Part shown: positions 13,250-26,149 of the stretch, one piece after another
How positions within the stretch are numbered: the stretch's first letter is position 1
Layout: each line of letters begins with the position of its first letter
The notes under the pieces: model-generated
The model's input: the letters and a program-made list of their open reading frames with translations, nothing else
Database searches by the model: none
What the model was told of the DNA's origin: nothing
Made by a program: the position numbers and the translations under genes
Assembly (NCBI GenBank): GCA_009823395.1
Contig: CM020504.1
Coordinates: 25,818,705 to 25,882,704, forward strand
Source: Thamnaconus septentrionalis
Lineage: Eukaryota; Chordata; Actinopteri; Tetraodontiformes; Monacanthidae
Reading direction: 5' to 3'
Length of the DNA: 64,000 bases

Positions 13250-16200
13250 CGTATACAGACAATGCTGTAAATTATGGGCACAGACAAACACCAGTTCAGG
13301 TAAAATCCAGCTTCTGCTGAGCACAAGTGGAGGTGTTCATGGCATATTGTGCACCACTCAATACTGACATATTTATGGTCATAAGCAATCTAGCATGCAG
13401 AGGCTGTAGTTTGTGTACGACGATGCAATGCACATCCTTCTAAATAATACCCAGATGGGGTTGTGGCAGACAGATGTTTGTCACTGGGCGACTGAGCACA
13501 TTCAATGATGCACTTTTACGTAACTTGATGTTTGAATGCATGCAAAGACTGGATGAATGTGGGAGCTGTTCCCGCCATCCCTGCAGCCTGAGGTGGCACT
13601 GGCATAAACGCTTGTTTAGAAACTGACATCCACCCATTTCCAACACCCACTTCTTCCTGAGCTCAGGGTCACGGGGGTCCCCTGGAGCTGAGGGTGTACT
13701 TTTTAATTTCATATTTTAAATTTCTTGAATTGTGCTAGTCTATTTATCAACTTTAATCACTGTAAGCTGGGCCGGGGTCTGGATGTTCTCTAGATGTTCT
13801 GGCTCAAAGGTAAAACAAACAAAGACTTGTCGTTTCACCATCGTATGATATTCTGGTATTTGAGTGAATTGGGTGTGGCCAACCCTTCCACTGATTCTTC
13901 TCTGTCATCTCCTTCCTGGACCTCAATATGCATTTACAATCAGAACACTGCTTTGTCATTGTAGTAAAGCCGTTGTCTCTGCCAGATTAGCACTTGCAGA
14001 AGACACTAATGACCAAAGCAAAAAGTCAAAAATCATTCATTTTCACCCTGGCTGTTTTTTGGTTGTTTAGTCCATCCTAAGATTTTAAGCTTCTCTAGAT
14101 GTTCTGGCTCAAAGGTTCCAACACCAACGCTGAGGCTGCTACCAGGGCATCTCTGTCAGCTGCATTCTTAAAAACACATGGAGTCTCTCAAAGAGAGGCA
14201 AGTCGTGGAGAAGCACTGCAGGATGCTGCTGAGGAAAACTAAATAATCGGTTTCATCTAAACAGTGTTTCACTGAGTCATTTACCACAACAATTGATCAA
14301 ACCTCTTTAAGGAAAGTGTTTTAGTAATGAAGAGTCCCTTTTTTTGGTTGGTTGTATTTTTTTTTATTGATTTTCTTAACTTAAGATATAAGTACAATTC
14401 AATACAAACAACAGAGGCAAACTGAAATGAAAAGCCCACCCTCAACTAGCAACAAGCGCTATGAGATGAAAAACTTGAGTTGTAAGAAAAACAGATACAA
14501 TTTAAAAATAAAACTAAAATAATAATAAATACACAAACAAATGCGTCATCAGAATATCTTATTCTTACAATAGACATGTCAGCCTATGGTGAAATCAGTC
14601 AGCATCTTCTTAAAGAAACAAGAGTTTCCATAGTTTCAACAATTTGTCCTATTTGTTTTTGAAATGATGGCTCAGTCGTCGTGACAAAGGGCAGGATTTT
14701 CAACATCATTAACTTTCACGAGCCCTGAACCCTGTTGTCTTGACAGCCTTCAGATGGGCAGCGTAGCCGTGCGGTGGAGATCCTGCTGGCCTCGACTCCT
14801 CCAGATGTTCCTCCAGGTCGGTCACTTGGCCAGATGGAGCAGAAAGAACTACCAGACGCTGCCTCGCTGCTGTTTAGGCGTCCTTGACAAGAAGTTTAGA
14901 TGGAAATTAAAATGTAGTTTGGCGATGGTAATAAGATTTTCAAGGCCTGGAGCAAAGGAACATCCTAAGGTGCCATCTTGGTCCGGGTCACATGACGTCC
15001 CGCCATTCCATGTCTTCTTGAAGGAAATGGCTGGTACATTTCATCCTAAATAAAACACAACATTTGGATTGTTGTGTACAAAAGAACACGATAATGATTG
15101 TCATTGTGATTGTTGATGTTGTTGTGTACACAACAGTCCAAATACAGTGACACTGAACTTGCGTGGCGTGGAAATATTGGAGCGAGTGTCCTCCTCCATT
15201 TCAGACATCATCAGTTAGTTTAGTCCGGACTGCTGCAGACCAGCTGAGGGTTTTAGGCGGTGACCCTCCCCTCCTGCAGACACAGGCCCGGTGGGTGGGG
15301 CTAGCTTGTGTATTTTCCATGTGCCTCGTCATCTCCCCTCCCTCTTCTGAACTGAAGCCACACCTCCTTTCCGCTTGATGCGTCCTGTCTTCCTCGTGAG
15401 CGCCAACTCGCCCTCCAGTCCCTCTTTCTGTCGTCTCGTTCTTCCCTTGGAAGTCTGTGACCCTGCTGTAGTTCACTGAACTCCTGGTCATTGACGTCGA
15501 GACTGACTCACTATCTACTGTGAGAATGGGAACCCCCTGTGTGCTGTTGCATGACTCTGACCATCCGTTGGATACGCTGTGACAGTGTCATTAACCATCA
15601 TTTTCCCTCTTAAATATGAGAAGCTTGACAGTAGCGATGGTTTTTCTGCTGGTTTGGACGGACAGATACTAGTGGACGTGAGGAGGACTACGCTGCAGAA
15701 CATTTTCAACAATAATTCCCAAATCTGTCCAATGGCTTAAAGCCCATGAATATGAATGGCTGAAACTCTGATGCTGTAGCAGGATACAATGGCGACTTGT
15801 GGGATACCTGTGCAGACTCTGTGCTGCTCTGGGCTGTAATGGAGATGTAGGGCTTGGAAGCTGTGGAGCAGGTGGAGGTTCGGGGTGGTACTGGTGGAGG
15901 CGTTTTCTTATAAGTGGTGATGCAAGATGAAACTGCAAAAAATGAGAGAGGCAAGGGGATTATGAAAGTGCAATGGTGCTCAGGCATCTGTGGTGGTGTA
16001 GAACCACAATTTTTCAAAAGGCAAAATGCTTTGCTAATGCACGTGAGAGGATCCACATCAACCAACGTGGAAGTCACGGTAGATTCCTGTCATCTCTGCA
16101 ATTGGAATAGAAGCAGCAGGACCGTCCCTGAATGAATAAGATCAGAATACATTTGATATGTTACCGAAATTTAAAGAGACCTCAATGTCGCAGTGGTTTC

Positions 16201-19200
16201 AATGACACAAAGAGACAAAAAAAAAAAGCAAACAAACAAACAGAAAAAACAATAGAATATGAGACAACTGTTGCTAAAGTGCTTCTCATTGATTTTATAG
16301 ATTGAAACCAATTTGGTCCAAATAACTTCAATAAAATGGTTCAATTCCCAGGTCATTATTTCCATCAGCCACACACTAATGGACACTCGTCTGCTATAAA
16401 ACCCATCTAATCTTGATGGAGGACTTCTTTCAAGACGTGACTTTGCTTTGCCTACCCTGTGGTGGAGGCGAGCGTCAGCGCAACACTCATTTCATGTTCG
16501 TGCCGTGGTGAATTGGAGGGTTATTGCATCTGCAGCTGAGTAATAACCTCTTTGTTTCCTGCGGGGGCGCCATAAAATCCCCACATAGTACATGAAGTGA
16601 CGTTCACTCGCACTTGTGTCAATAGACAACATACGAATTCAAAGTAGGCGGTGGAGACATCAGACACCATTGTCCTGTTGAAATGCAGCGCTGCAGATTC
16701 CCTTCTGTTCATACAGCGGGAACTCTTTCTGCAGCTCCGCCTTCAGGACACTGAGCATCGCTCTGAACACACACATGTAATAAAGGAGACTTTGCTGTGA
16801 GAGTAATAATGGGAATCTAGGCGTTGGCATTCTGAACTTGTGCAGCTCTCTCTCCCCCTCTCCAGTCAGCCATGTGGAACAGGCTTGTTGCAATTCATGT
16901 GTTTCAGCAGAATGTTGAGAGCTGTGTTGGACAGGGTCAGGGCAGCTCGTCCACCACTATTTGATGACTCAGCAGAATCGTCTTAGAAAGGGTCTTGGTG
17001 TGAAGATACACGATTTGGAGGAGAGAGATATTTTAAGAGAATGACGCACACAGAACAGTGCATGATGAAAGTCTGCATTTTGTGAAAACACGTAAAAATA
17101 ATAATTATGTAAAAAAAAAAAATGTCGAGGCCCTTCGGTTGCGATTTAGTGTTTTACAAAAAAAACTTGAGTAATTGAAGTTCATAGTTTTCATATTAAT
17201 TAACTGTCTATTTACAAAACACATGATGTACAGGAATTATTTTACTCTATTTTTACATATTTAAGCATATGGGTTCCTCTTGAAGCCTTAATTGACTGCC
17301 CACATCCTACAAACTACAGAGGGCGCTGTTACATATCGTTAGCCTAATAGCATAGTTGCCCAAAGTCATATTTGAATGTTTTCGGAAAACAAGAAAAAAA
17401 TATTTTTTTTTAGCAAAGCACATCAGTAAAGTCAGGCAGATATCACAATTTGGCCAAAAATGACCGAGGCAATCATGCTATTAGGCTAACGATACGTATT
17501 TAAGAAAATAATGACCTGTCCTGTAAATGTGTACAATTCATACATGACACATACATATACATAAAAAAAATAATACCAGAATAAAATTGATGGCATTATA
17601 TGATCAACACAACTCCACAAAACCAAATCTTTTTTGTAGGGAAGCTGTTTTTTAAATTAAAAAACACATTTTTAAATAATTTCCACAGTAAATCTTCACT
17701 AAGTTTGCACAAAGTGTGATGACTTTTTTTTTTTTTTTAAGGCTTTGCTACGTTTTATTCAAATCATATTGCATATTTGGTGGCTATTTGTTCCGTGACA
17801 TCCACTAACAAAGCCAGGGCCGTTCCCAGGAATTCAATTCCATCCCTGGTTTCCCTTTTTTCTCCATGAACTGTGTGACTTCCTCATGGGATTCACTGCA
17901 CTGTAATTAACCACCTCACTTCAGTGGAGTGTGGCAGGGGACCGCTACTGTTACTGTCACTGGGAAAGCAGTCGAGTCTAAACGATGATGGAGACTTCTG
18001 CCTTAAATGAAGTCAGCAGTCTGGACAACCACCTCCAGGACGTGATCCAAGACTTGCAACTGATCTCCTGGTGTGAAAACACGGACATCTACACAATCCA
18101 TCTCCTACTTTCTCTCTGGATTTTGCCAAAGTGCCTTCTTTATTTCTCGTGGTGGTGAATGGAGCGCCATCTGTAGGCCAGACCACCCGACTCTGTCCAA
18201 CACCAAGCAAAATGTCCTCAGCTGTCGTGGTGTCCATCACTGGCACCAACCCAAGGAACCTCTCGCTAGCTGCGTTTCCAGGACAGTTTAGCGAAATAAA
18301 AGCGAGATTTCTCCAATTTTGACGAAGCTCATTTGCAATTTGCAGGTGTTTCCTGCGAATGGTGTGAAGATCATCAGCTGTAGTTCTGGTCAAATCTCAT
18401 CCCGCCAGACCACGGCTTTCCCAAGCCCTTCTCCATCCTTTCCCTTAATAATTCCTGGTATAAATCTGCATTTCCATGTTGTTTGCTATCAAGAATGGCT
18501 TTTGTGTTTTTCTCTTTGATTACTTGTAAAAAAAAAAAAATTCCGTCTCCTCCTCCGTCCAATCAAAACGCCCAATTTTCACTGGTCAGTCAACTGGTCA
18601 CGTGACCCCTACGTCACGTCCGCTGACGTGTCAATGTGGGGAATAAGCACGCGCAGTCCTCACATGCAGTGGCATGATGGAAATTTGGCTTCTTTAGCCG
18701 ACCTTCAAAGTGGTGTTGTAGTCCAGACGGCACCAACCCAGACCAAGACCTGATCAAGACCAGAGGGCATAGAGATGGAGACCAGACCAAGACTGAATAT
18801 AGCAAAGAAAAATAAGCACAAAACAGAAAAAAATGACCAGCATCTTTTTTAAATTCCAGTTGGCTTCTAAATGGAGCAGCAACATCTCTTCTCAGCAAGG
18901 AGTCTTTGAAGTATTTTCTTCAACATTTTGCTGCTTTGCCAACTATTTTCAACCATTAGAAAAACAACAACTTTGCTTCGTTACATTAAAAAAATCAATG
19001 AACTAGTAATAAGGGGTCAGGGTGTCACTCTTGGGTGTCACCAACAGAGCAGCTGCATTCTTTTCTGTTATTATCGTGTTATTACAGTGTTGGCTGAGTC
19101 TCCACTGGTCTGGATCAACAATCCCCAGTCCGTCCAGTGCCAGACCCAAAGACCAGACCCAGTAGAAATGCCCCCGAGTCCGAGACCCAGACCCAGACCC

Positions 19201-22200
19201 TTAAAAAGTGGTCTGCACCCCAGGACCAACCTCCAGGACTACAACATTACTTCAAAGTTCCACAAGATACACACACACACACACAAACACACACTGAAGG
19301 ATATTGAACTGAAGCAGCAGCATTGGTCATTGATGCAGTTAGCGTGTGTCAAAGCGTGCATGCATTGACATCTATTCATACTTTGGACACTGCGCTGGGA
19401 TGCGGCACTGAAACTGATCATTTCAGTGTTCCCACAGAATCCTTCACTGTCAACCACATGTCTCATAACACTTGACTGTACTGCTTTCATTTTCACAGCA
19501 GCTGCCAAACATTTCCACTGGAGATCTCTATGGCCAACAGTGTCGAACAGACTCCATCGTATGGAGCCAGGCCACTGGCAGAAGTGCTGAAGGGTTACAT
19601 GTTGAGCTTGTCAGTGAAAATAGCCATGTGGGTTATCAGCAGAGCAGCACTCTGAAAATAACAGTACAGTAAACCGCCTGCAGCTAATGGTACGTTAGCT
19701 ACCTCATCTACATAGCATGCATGAAGAAGCTTGGCTAACAGGATTATTTGTTTGAGATTCAGGTTTTTATTTGGTTAACATGATACACACAGACAGACAC
19801 AGACACACACACACAGACACACACTACACCGACAACTCAAAGCCCTTTGAGCTGTGTGTTGCTGCATGATGCTGCAGTAGTTGCTCAGTGAGACAGTATT
19901 GATGACAATGCGTAACTCTGTAAGCCAGCTGACCCCTGGCTGTAAGTTTCAAACTGGACACTTTTCACCAGCAGTGTCTCCTCAGCCATACAACCAATGA
20001 AACAGTTGTGCTTGCCAAAGATAGCATTTGAAATGTGCATTTTAAAATTCAAATTGCAGATTTTCTTTTTGGTTGCAGGTTTTGTAGTAAACCATTGCAA
20101 CATATTGAAAGGTTTTAAATAAAGGGGAAACACGTCAGCCACAGAAAGTGGGACAACTGAGTAAATTAGACACACGGATGTCATGGTAAGACCCACATTA
20201 AATTAAATTGACAATATTTTTATATGTTTCATGTTTGATGCACAACTATGACTCCAAAAAAAACACAACACAAGCAATCCTCTGTATCAGAAGACAAAAT
20301 GCAAATGGAGCTAAACAAGCTTTTCTTCGAGCGTCATTAGCATTGCTATTGGTGTTGACGTCGGAAGGTCCTCACACACCGGGCAACAGGCGAAGCGACG
20401 CGGAAATGCAAATTTTTCGTCGGCAAAATTTTCCTGTCCACACCTAGCGCGAGGCCAATATGTGTAGAAAATATGCTTTTTACATAAATTTGTGGCTCTT
20501 TCTTTCAGAAACAATGGAGTCGACTATATCCACAACCGATGACGTCCTGGTGATGGTCGGATTAAAAAAGAAAAAGAAAAAGAATAGAATTCTTTTTTTG
20601 GAAAATTTTTAGAAATTTGATCACTACTTTAGAACGTCAGTGGGACAATTTGAAGAATTTGAAGGACTGCTGCGTCAACTGGCTCCATGTTTGCAGAGCG
20701 AGAGAACAAATGGCCGAGAGCTGATTGATCTGGAACAGCAGCCAGCTCGCTACATGTCTGAGGTGAGGTATTAATACAATGCTAATCGGATGCCATTCTG
20801 ATTGGTCAGAGGTCCAGCGTTTGCCTTGTCGCCTCCGCAAAACTCGACAGACGAGTGAAGGAATAACAGCGGCTTCAATAGAATAATAACCAGAATAACC
20901 AGCGGCTGGTTCGGAAGGCTGCATGGACTTGAAGAGGGTTTTTATTTAAGAAAAAAAGGCTAATTATTGGCCTCTCAAGTTGGCTCGTGGTGAGGAAGGA
21001 CCTTCAGACAGCTAGAAACAGACCACAGAGGCAGGTGTGTCAGTCCATGGTCCGGCCCACCTGTGCTGCTCTGGATGGTCCTGACGGTGGTGGCAGATGT
21101 GCGCGGCGGGGAGGACGGCAGCAGCAGCAGGGGTCTCCCTCCTTCCCCCTCCTCCTCCCCCGCACAGCCCTGGTCAATGGCCCGCACGTAGCTGTGGCTG
21201 CGCATCCTGAAGCAGCCTGGCATGGGCAGAGTGTCCATGGTCTCCATGCTGTCCATGGCGGCCTCCATGGCCTGGGCCTGCAGCTCGCTGTAGACCTGCT
21301 CACACACCTGCTCGATCTGACCGTTCACCTCCAGCTCACTCAGCTGACGGTGGAAAGCAGCAGCAGCGAGGGGGGGGGGGGGGGACAGAGAGATTTGAAC
21401 TGGACCGTGTGGAAAAGCGACTTTTCATCTGTCAATATAGTGATAGAATTACATAAACACAATAAAGACTAGTGATGAATATCCCTTTGAATGCTGATGG
21501 GGAGAGGCCAGTAAGCCAAGTTCATGTTCATCAATGGAAAAGATGCGGCTTCCTCAGAAGACACGCAAGATAAAACTAAAAGGGGATCAATGGATCAATG
21601 CATGCATATCAGAAGATTGTTATCGATCGTTACAGTGGACTTGAATTGACTGCTGTTCAGTGAATGAAAACCAATGTGGGGATGATTTGCAGCTGAAGTA
21701 CATGGTGCAGAACAGGGCCAGAACAAAATGTTTTCGTTCTAATTTTCATGAAGCTGCAACAACTCTCAGATCCACTATTTGGCATCTGCGGGACCACTTT
21801 GAAGCCATAATACTGAAACAATGTTTCTTTCATCCGTCAATTGACAGTGACACTGACAACGAGGGCAAATGGGATTAAAAAAAAAAAAAAAAATGTAATG
21901 GGTAAATTATTGCAAACAAAGTCGTCTTGGCATTTAAAGTGACATCATTCACAGAATGACACTTAATTATTCATAAAGTGTAATGACGGCATCATGTCAG
22001 TCTTATGCACAGCCATTCAAGTCCAGTGGTGCCACAGATTTCACTTTAAATCTGGAACTAGAAGAAAAAAAATACCTGCATTTTACATGATACAAGCAGC
22101 TCCATTTATTATAGAACACATTTCTATAATGTTCTATACTAGGGTTCTATAATGTTCTATAGGGTTCTATAATATGGTTTTATGATGTTCTCCAGTGTTC

Positions 22201-25200
22201 TATAATGTCCTATACTAGGGTTCTATAATGTTCTGTAGGGTTCTATAATGTTCTCTACTTGGGTTCTATAGTGTTCTATACTAGGGATCTATAATATTCT
22301 ATATTAGGGTTCTATAATGTTCTGTAGGGTTATATAATGTTCTCTACTTGGGTTCTATAATATTCTATAGGGTTCTATAGTGTTCTATGCTAGGGTTCTA
22401 TAATATTCTATATTAGGGTTCTATAATGCTCTGTAGGGTTATATAATGTTCTCTATTTGGGTTCTGTAGTGTTCTATACTAGGGATCTATAATGTTCTGT
22501 AGGGTTCTATAATGTTCTCTACTTGGGTTCTATAGTGTTCTATGCTAGGGTTCTGTAACGTTCTCTAGGGTTCTCTAGGGTTCGATATCAACGAAGAAGG
22601 TGTGATGTGAGGCTCTGTCCCAGAACAATTAACACCCCTACATCTTTACATAGCAGTTTTTCCATGAATAAATGCAGGACTGGAGGTCCACAGCCGCTCG
22701 GTTGGCGCCTCACCTGGCTGATGGTGCTCATGGCCCTCATGTAGCTCTCGTTGCGGGAGCGGTATTGGGGTGAAGACAGCAGCGACTTTGGGTCGAGGAG
22801 AGACTTGGGATCCAGAGTGTCCACGCTCCTATTGATGGAGACCTCACTCACCGCTCGCAGGTAACTGTGGCTCCGGATCTGCAGCTTGGGGGAATGTTCT
22901 GTGGAGATCCTGCCGAAGGGACCGCGGGGAGAAGTTAGTCAGCAGCAGCAGGGAGGAGGAGAAGAAGAAGGCATAAAAACACACCCACTGGCGCACCACT
23001 GGACTTTTTATTCCCCCAACTTTGCTAGATTGTGTCTACATCATTTGCATGTTGTTGTAATTGTTGTCTCAATCATGTGGATGATCTCGACCAGCCTGTT
23101 AAACTGCCTTTTAGTTCAGCTGGGGGGGGGGGGAAGAAGGAGAAAATCACGCGACTCCTCTCTCAGGAAATTCACATTGCTTCACCAGCTGCCAAAGTGT
23201 AATCCTTCTTGAGTCTAAATCTAGCAGGAGCACAAAATGGGCTGTTTGATTGCAGATTAGTCTGGCTTTAGTCCTCTTAGTGCGAGGATACACTGAAATA
23301 TTGAGTCCACAGCCAACCAAACGTTTCAAATCTGCAGGATTCATTTCACATGTTCAACGGTGCGAGAGCCAATCACATGCTTTTCACTCCAGAGTTTAGT
23401 CCAAAATTAATGTAGAAGGTCGCTGGGCAAAAAAAAAACCCACAGTCCAATATATTTAAAGGTAGGTCGGCAAGATGAACCAATCCACAGAGACGTCACT
23501 GATGTTGATGTCAGTGAAGAAGAAAAGTCGTCATCGGTTCCACTCTGGATTCCAGAGACACAAAACCAAACCCCTCCTGTTTGAGAAGCGGTTTTCATCA
23601 ATGTCAGGTATGCGGTCATGAAAAAGTGCTCTGTGACGCTCCAGTTGTGTCACGTTGTCTGGAGTAGAGCGTCGCACTGTCACACAGCATCTTTGTCTGT
23701 TGACGTGGAGCCCCTCCATCCTCCAGCAGCTGCACATGCATGCTCGTGCTGGCGAGTCTCCGCCTCCTTCTGCTGCCCATTGGACCAGTCAACACAACAC
23801 AGTTAAAAATAGCAACCGCGCCCCCCCCCCCACCATGACTGGAAACACAGCAGTAATTATAGAAAACACATGCAAGTAGCATGAACTGTGCTCCGCATGA
23901 AGCATGATGAGACTGTTGAGTAAACCAGCTGGACACGCAATTATGGTCTGTTAACAGAACACTGCTACAACATGGTTCTAAGGCAGGCGTGGGCAAACTA
24001 CGGCCCGGGGACCATATGCGGCCCGTTAAGATTTTAATTGCGGCCTTTCAGCCGAACTTGAAGAAATGATGTCAATAGTCAGTCAGTCATAAAAATAGCT
24101 GCGTTTCATCCATTTCCAGTCAGTGTTCTGAGGCAGCGGCGGGCAAACTGTTTGACTGGTGGGGCCCCAGCGGACCAAACTCACTGTAGAGTGGTCATCT
24201 CGGTGAGCGACGGCTGCGTGGCCTTCAGGTAGCTGGCTCGGCGCGCCTGCATCTTGGGAGAAGGTTTGGGACTCCCGTCCGAGTCGCCGCTGTCGTCCTC
24301 CGCCATGGCTTTGACGTAGCTGCCGCTTCTCATGCGCCGACACGGGATGTCGTCTTCCTTCCCCAGGGGAGAAAAGCCGCTCCACTCGTCTTGAGGTACC
24401 TGGCGAGCGGGCGAAGAGGACAGCAGAGAGTGGAGAGCGACGGCGGTCAAGAGGTTGCACCCGACTGACAAAACTGCTTCCTCACCGTCTCCTCAAACAA
24501 TGAAGCCTCAAACAGGACGGCTAGCATGCAGCGCAGTGGCGTCCACAGACAGTAGCGGAGAGCCGGAGCAAAAGCAACGCTTCTGCACACCGGCAAGATA
24601 AGGTTTCGGACCAGAACCTTCTTTCATTGTGATTGGCTGTTTGTTGCTTGTGCGGTTTGTTAATGCAAAGTGCAAAATCATTGACGGCAACGAAGAGCAT
24701 TTGCAATAACTTGCTGCAACTCAACTTTTTTTTGTATCATTGTCATTTATTTCCATGTTACATTTGCACTGTCATTCTCTCTTCTAACTTTTCAAGCTTA
24801 TTGTGTTATTATTTATGGTAAAACAGGACCTTGCTGCCATAATTGAGTTGTGTATTTTGTGCAATGACAATAAAAAAAAACTTCAATGTATTGATACAAA
24901 CATATCTGCTGGTCTGTTCAATGTCCATTAGCAAGGAGGCAGCGCACACAGGTCTTGAGTTGATTGAGATTGATTGAGACCAGGTCAAACTGTACGCTGA
25001 TGATCTTCATCAGAGCGTGGACATTCATGCTCGGTGCTTCCACCGAGTGTTGTGTGTTGTACACGCTGGCGTACGTCCATGTGTCGGCGTTACTCTGAGT
25101 GATCCACCACATTACTTTTGCGCCGACTCTCCGCTACACAAATGCAGGCTGGACAAAATAAAGAAACATCTGTAATCTTTAAAAAAAAATCCATCACACA

Positions 25201-26113
25201 CCCAGAAAACTTTGACACATCCAGTTGTGCTGCAGCACTCTCACCAGTTGGCGTAATCAATATGTGCGCTTGCTTGAGTTTCTCTCTGGCTAACTCGTAA
25301 ATCAGTTGTCCGACCAGTCAGCTCACTAATTTACTCAAACGTATGCAAACATTATTGCACATGCAAACCCATGAGGAAGCTGAGCAGGCACACAGAGGGC
25401 TGCGTCTGTCCAGGAAGTAACAGTGACACAACATTCAGCATGTTGGCCTGAATGGAGATGCAAGTCCAGGCGTGTCTAGCAGAACATGCAAAATATTGTG
25501 TGGAGAAGAAGAAAAAAATTGATAGTTTAATGCCCACATTGTGATCTGGCAACCATGACGCTGGTTTTTCGTCTTTAATGAGCACGTTTGAAAGGGAACT
25601 GCGCAGCATGGTGCGAAACAGTGGCCACTTGTGGCCGAATGTGGGACTGCGCTGCAGTGCAGCCGCCACTCTGATTCAAAGCCACTCGTCAGCTGTTGTA
25701 TTTGTCGGAGGGGAAAAAAATAGAAATAGAATAGAAATAAAACTAAATTCAAAATTTTAGATTTTAAAGACACACAAGGACACACACACACACACACATC
25801 AGATACTGGCGCATGACAATACACACATGGATGCATAAACACACTGAAGAGAGAAGTTCATCATTTTGAATCCTCAACTGTTCTCAGTAGTTTTAGAATA
25901 AAAGGTGTCAAGAGACCACTGGATCACTGGATCACTGGATCACTGGATCACTGGATCACTGGATCATTGGATCACTGGATCACTGGATCATTGGACCGCA
26001 ACTACTTGAATTGAAGAGGAAAGACGGTGAAAGAACAAACTACATGGTGGCAGATTGTTCTATATGACTCACAGAGTGAAAAAGTCTGAATAGATCTGAT
26101 AGAACCACCGGTG

Positions 26114-26149
<36 letters not shown>

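Larger units (their letters stand above)
12398..13572 (+). mobile_element. decayed non-LTR retrotransposon reverse transcriptase (LINE)
   Basis: Fragments of one RT can be read across several frames: GFKPKHGTDM..ICALKEIV and CFIDAS (12398-12505), KVCDRVNHRKLFIKL (about 12763-12810), the catalytic LMYADDLVI (about 12994-13020), KYLGEFINDEL (13160-13195), DVYRQCCKLWAQ (13250-13285) and MFVTGRLSTFN..NLMFECMQRLDECG to about 13572. Stops and frameshifts make it dead. A 245-bp hAT-like element interrupts it at 12514-12758, and a GAT microsatellite splits it at 13201-13251. Clade not assigned. Confidence 0.85.
11238..15807 (-). other. dlgap1 intron between exons 5 and 6
   Basis: 4.6 kb that holds the shared repeat at 11765, the 51-bp VNTR and the LINE with its nested hAT. 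From about 13600 to 15800 only a small piece of the common dispersed repeat (about 13625-13690) was recognised. A 99-codon open frame at 14754-15053 (plus strand) matches nothing I know. Confidence 0.6.
15933..21060 (-). other. dlgap1 intron between exons 4 and 5
   Basis: 5.1 kb. 16-18 kb is AT-rich with no recognised feature except an unassigned minus-strand frame at 16660-16893. Then come the MITE-1 copy (18268), the 539-bp hAT-like element (18711), a CA repeat (19266-19293) and a repeat at about 20338-20925 that shares sequence with 61015-61185. Confidence 0.6.

Noticed and set aside
14754..15053. 99-codon plus-strand frame MGSVAVRWRSCW..
   Set aside because: No family resemblance, no supporting splice or promoter signals; kept only as a note in the intron description.
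18013..18393. 126-codon minus-strand frame
   Set aside because: Overlaps a MITE-1 copy and repeat-like sequence; no recognisable domain and no matching splice phases to dlgap1.
24083..24460. 125-codon minus-strand frame over dlgap1 exon 2
   Set aside because: Out of frame with the conserved SAPAP1 reading; a shadow frame.
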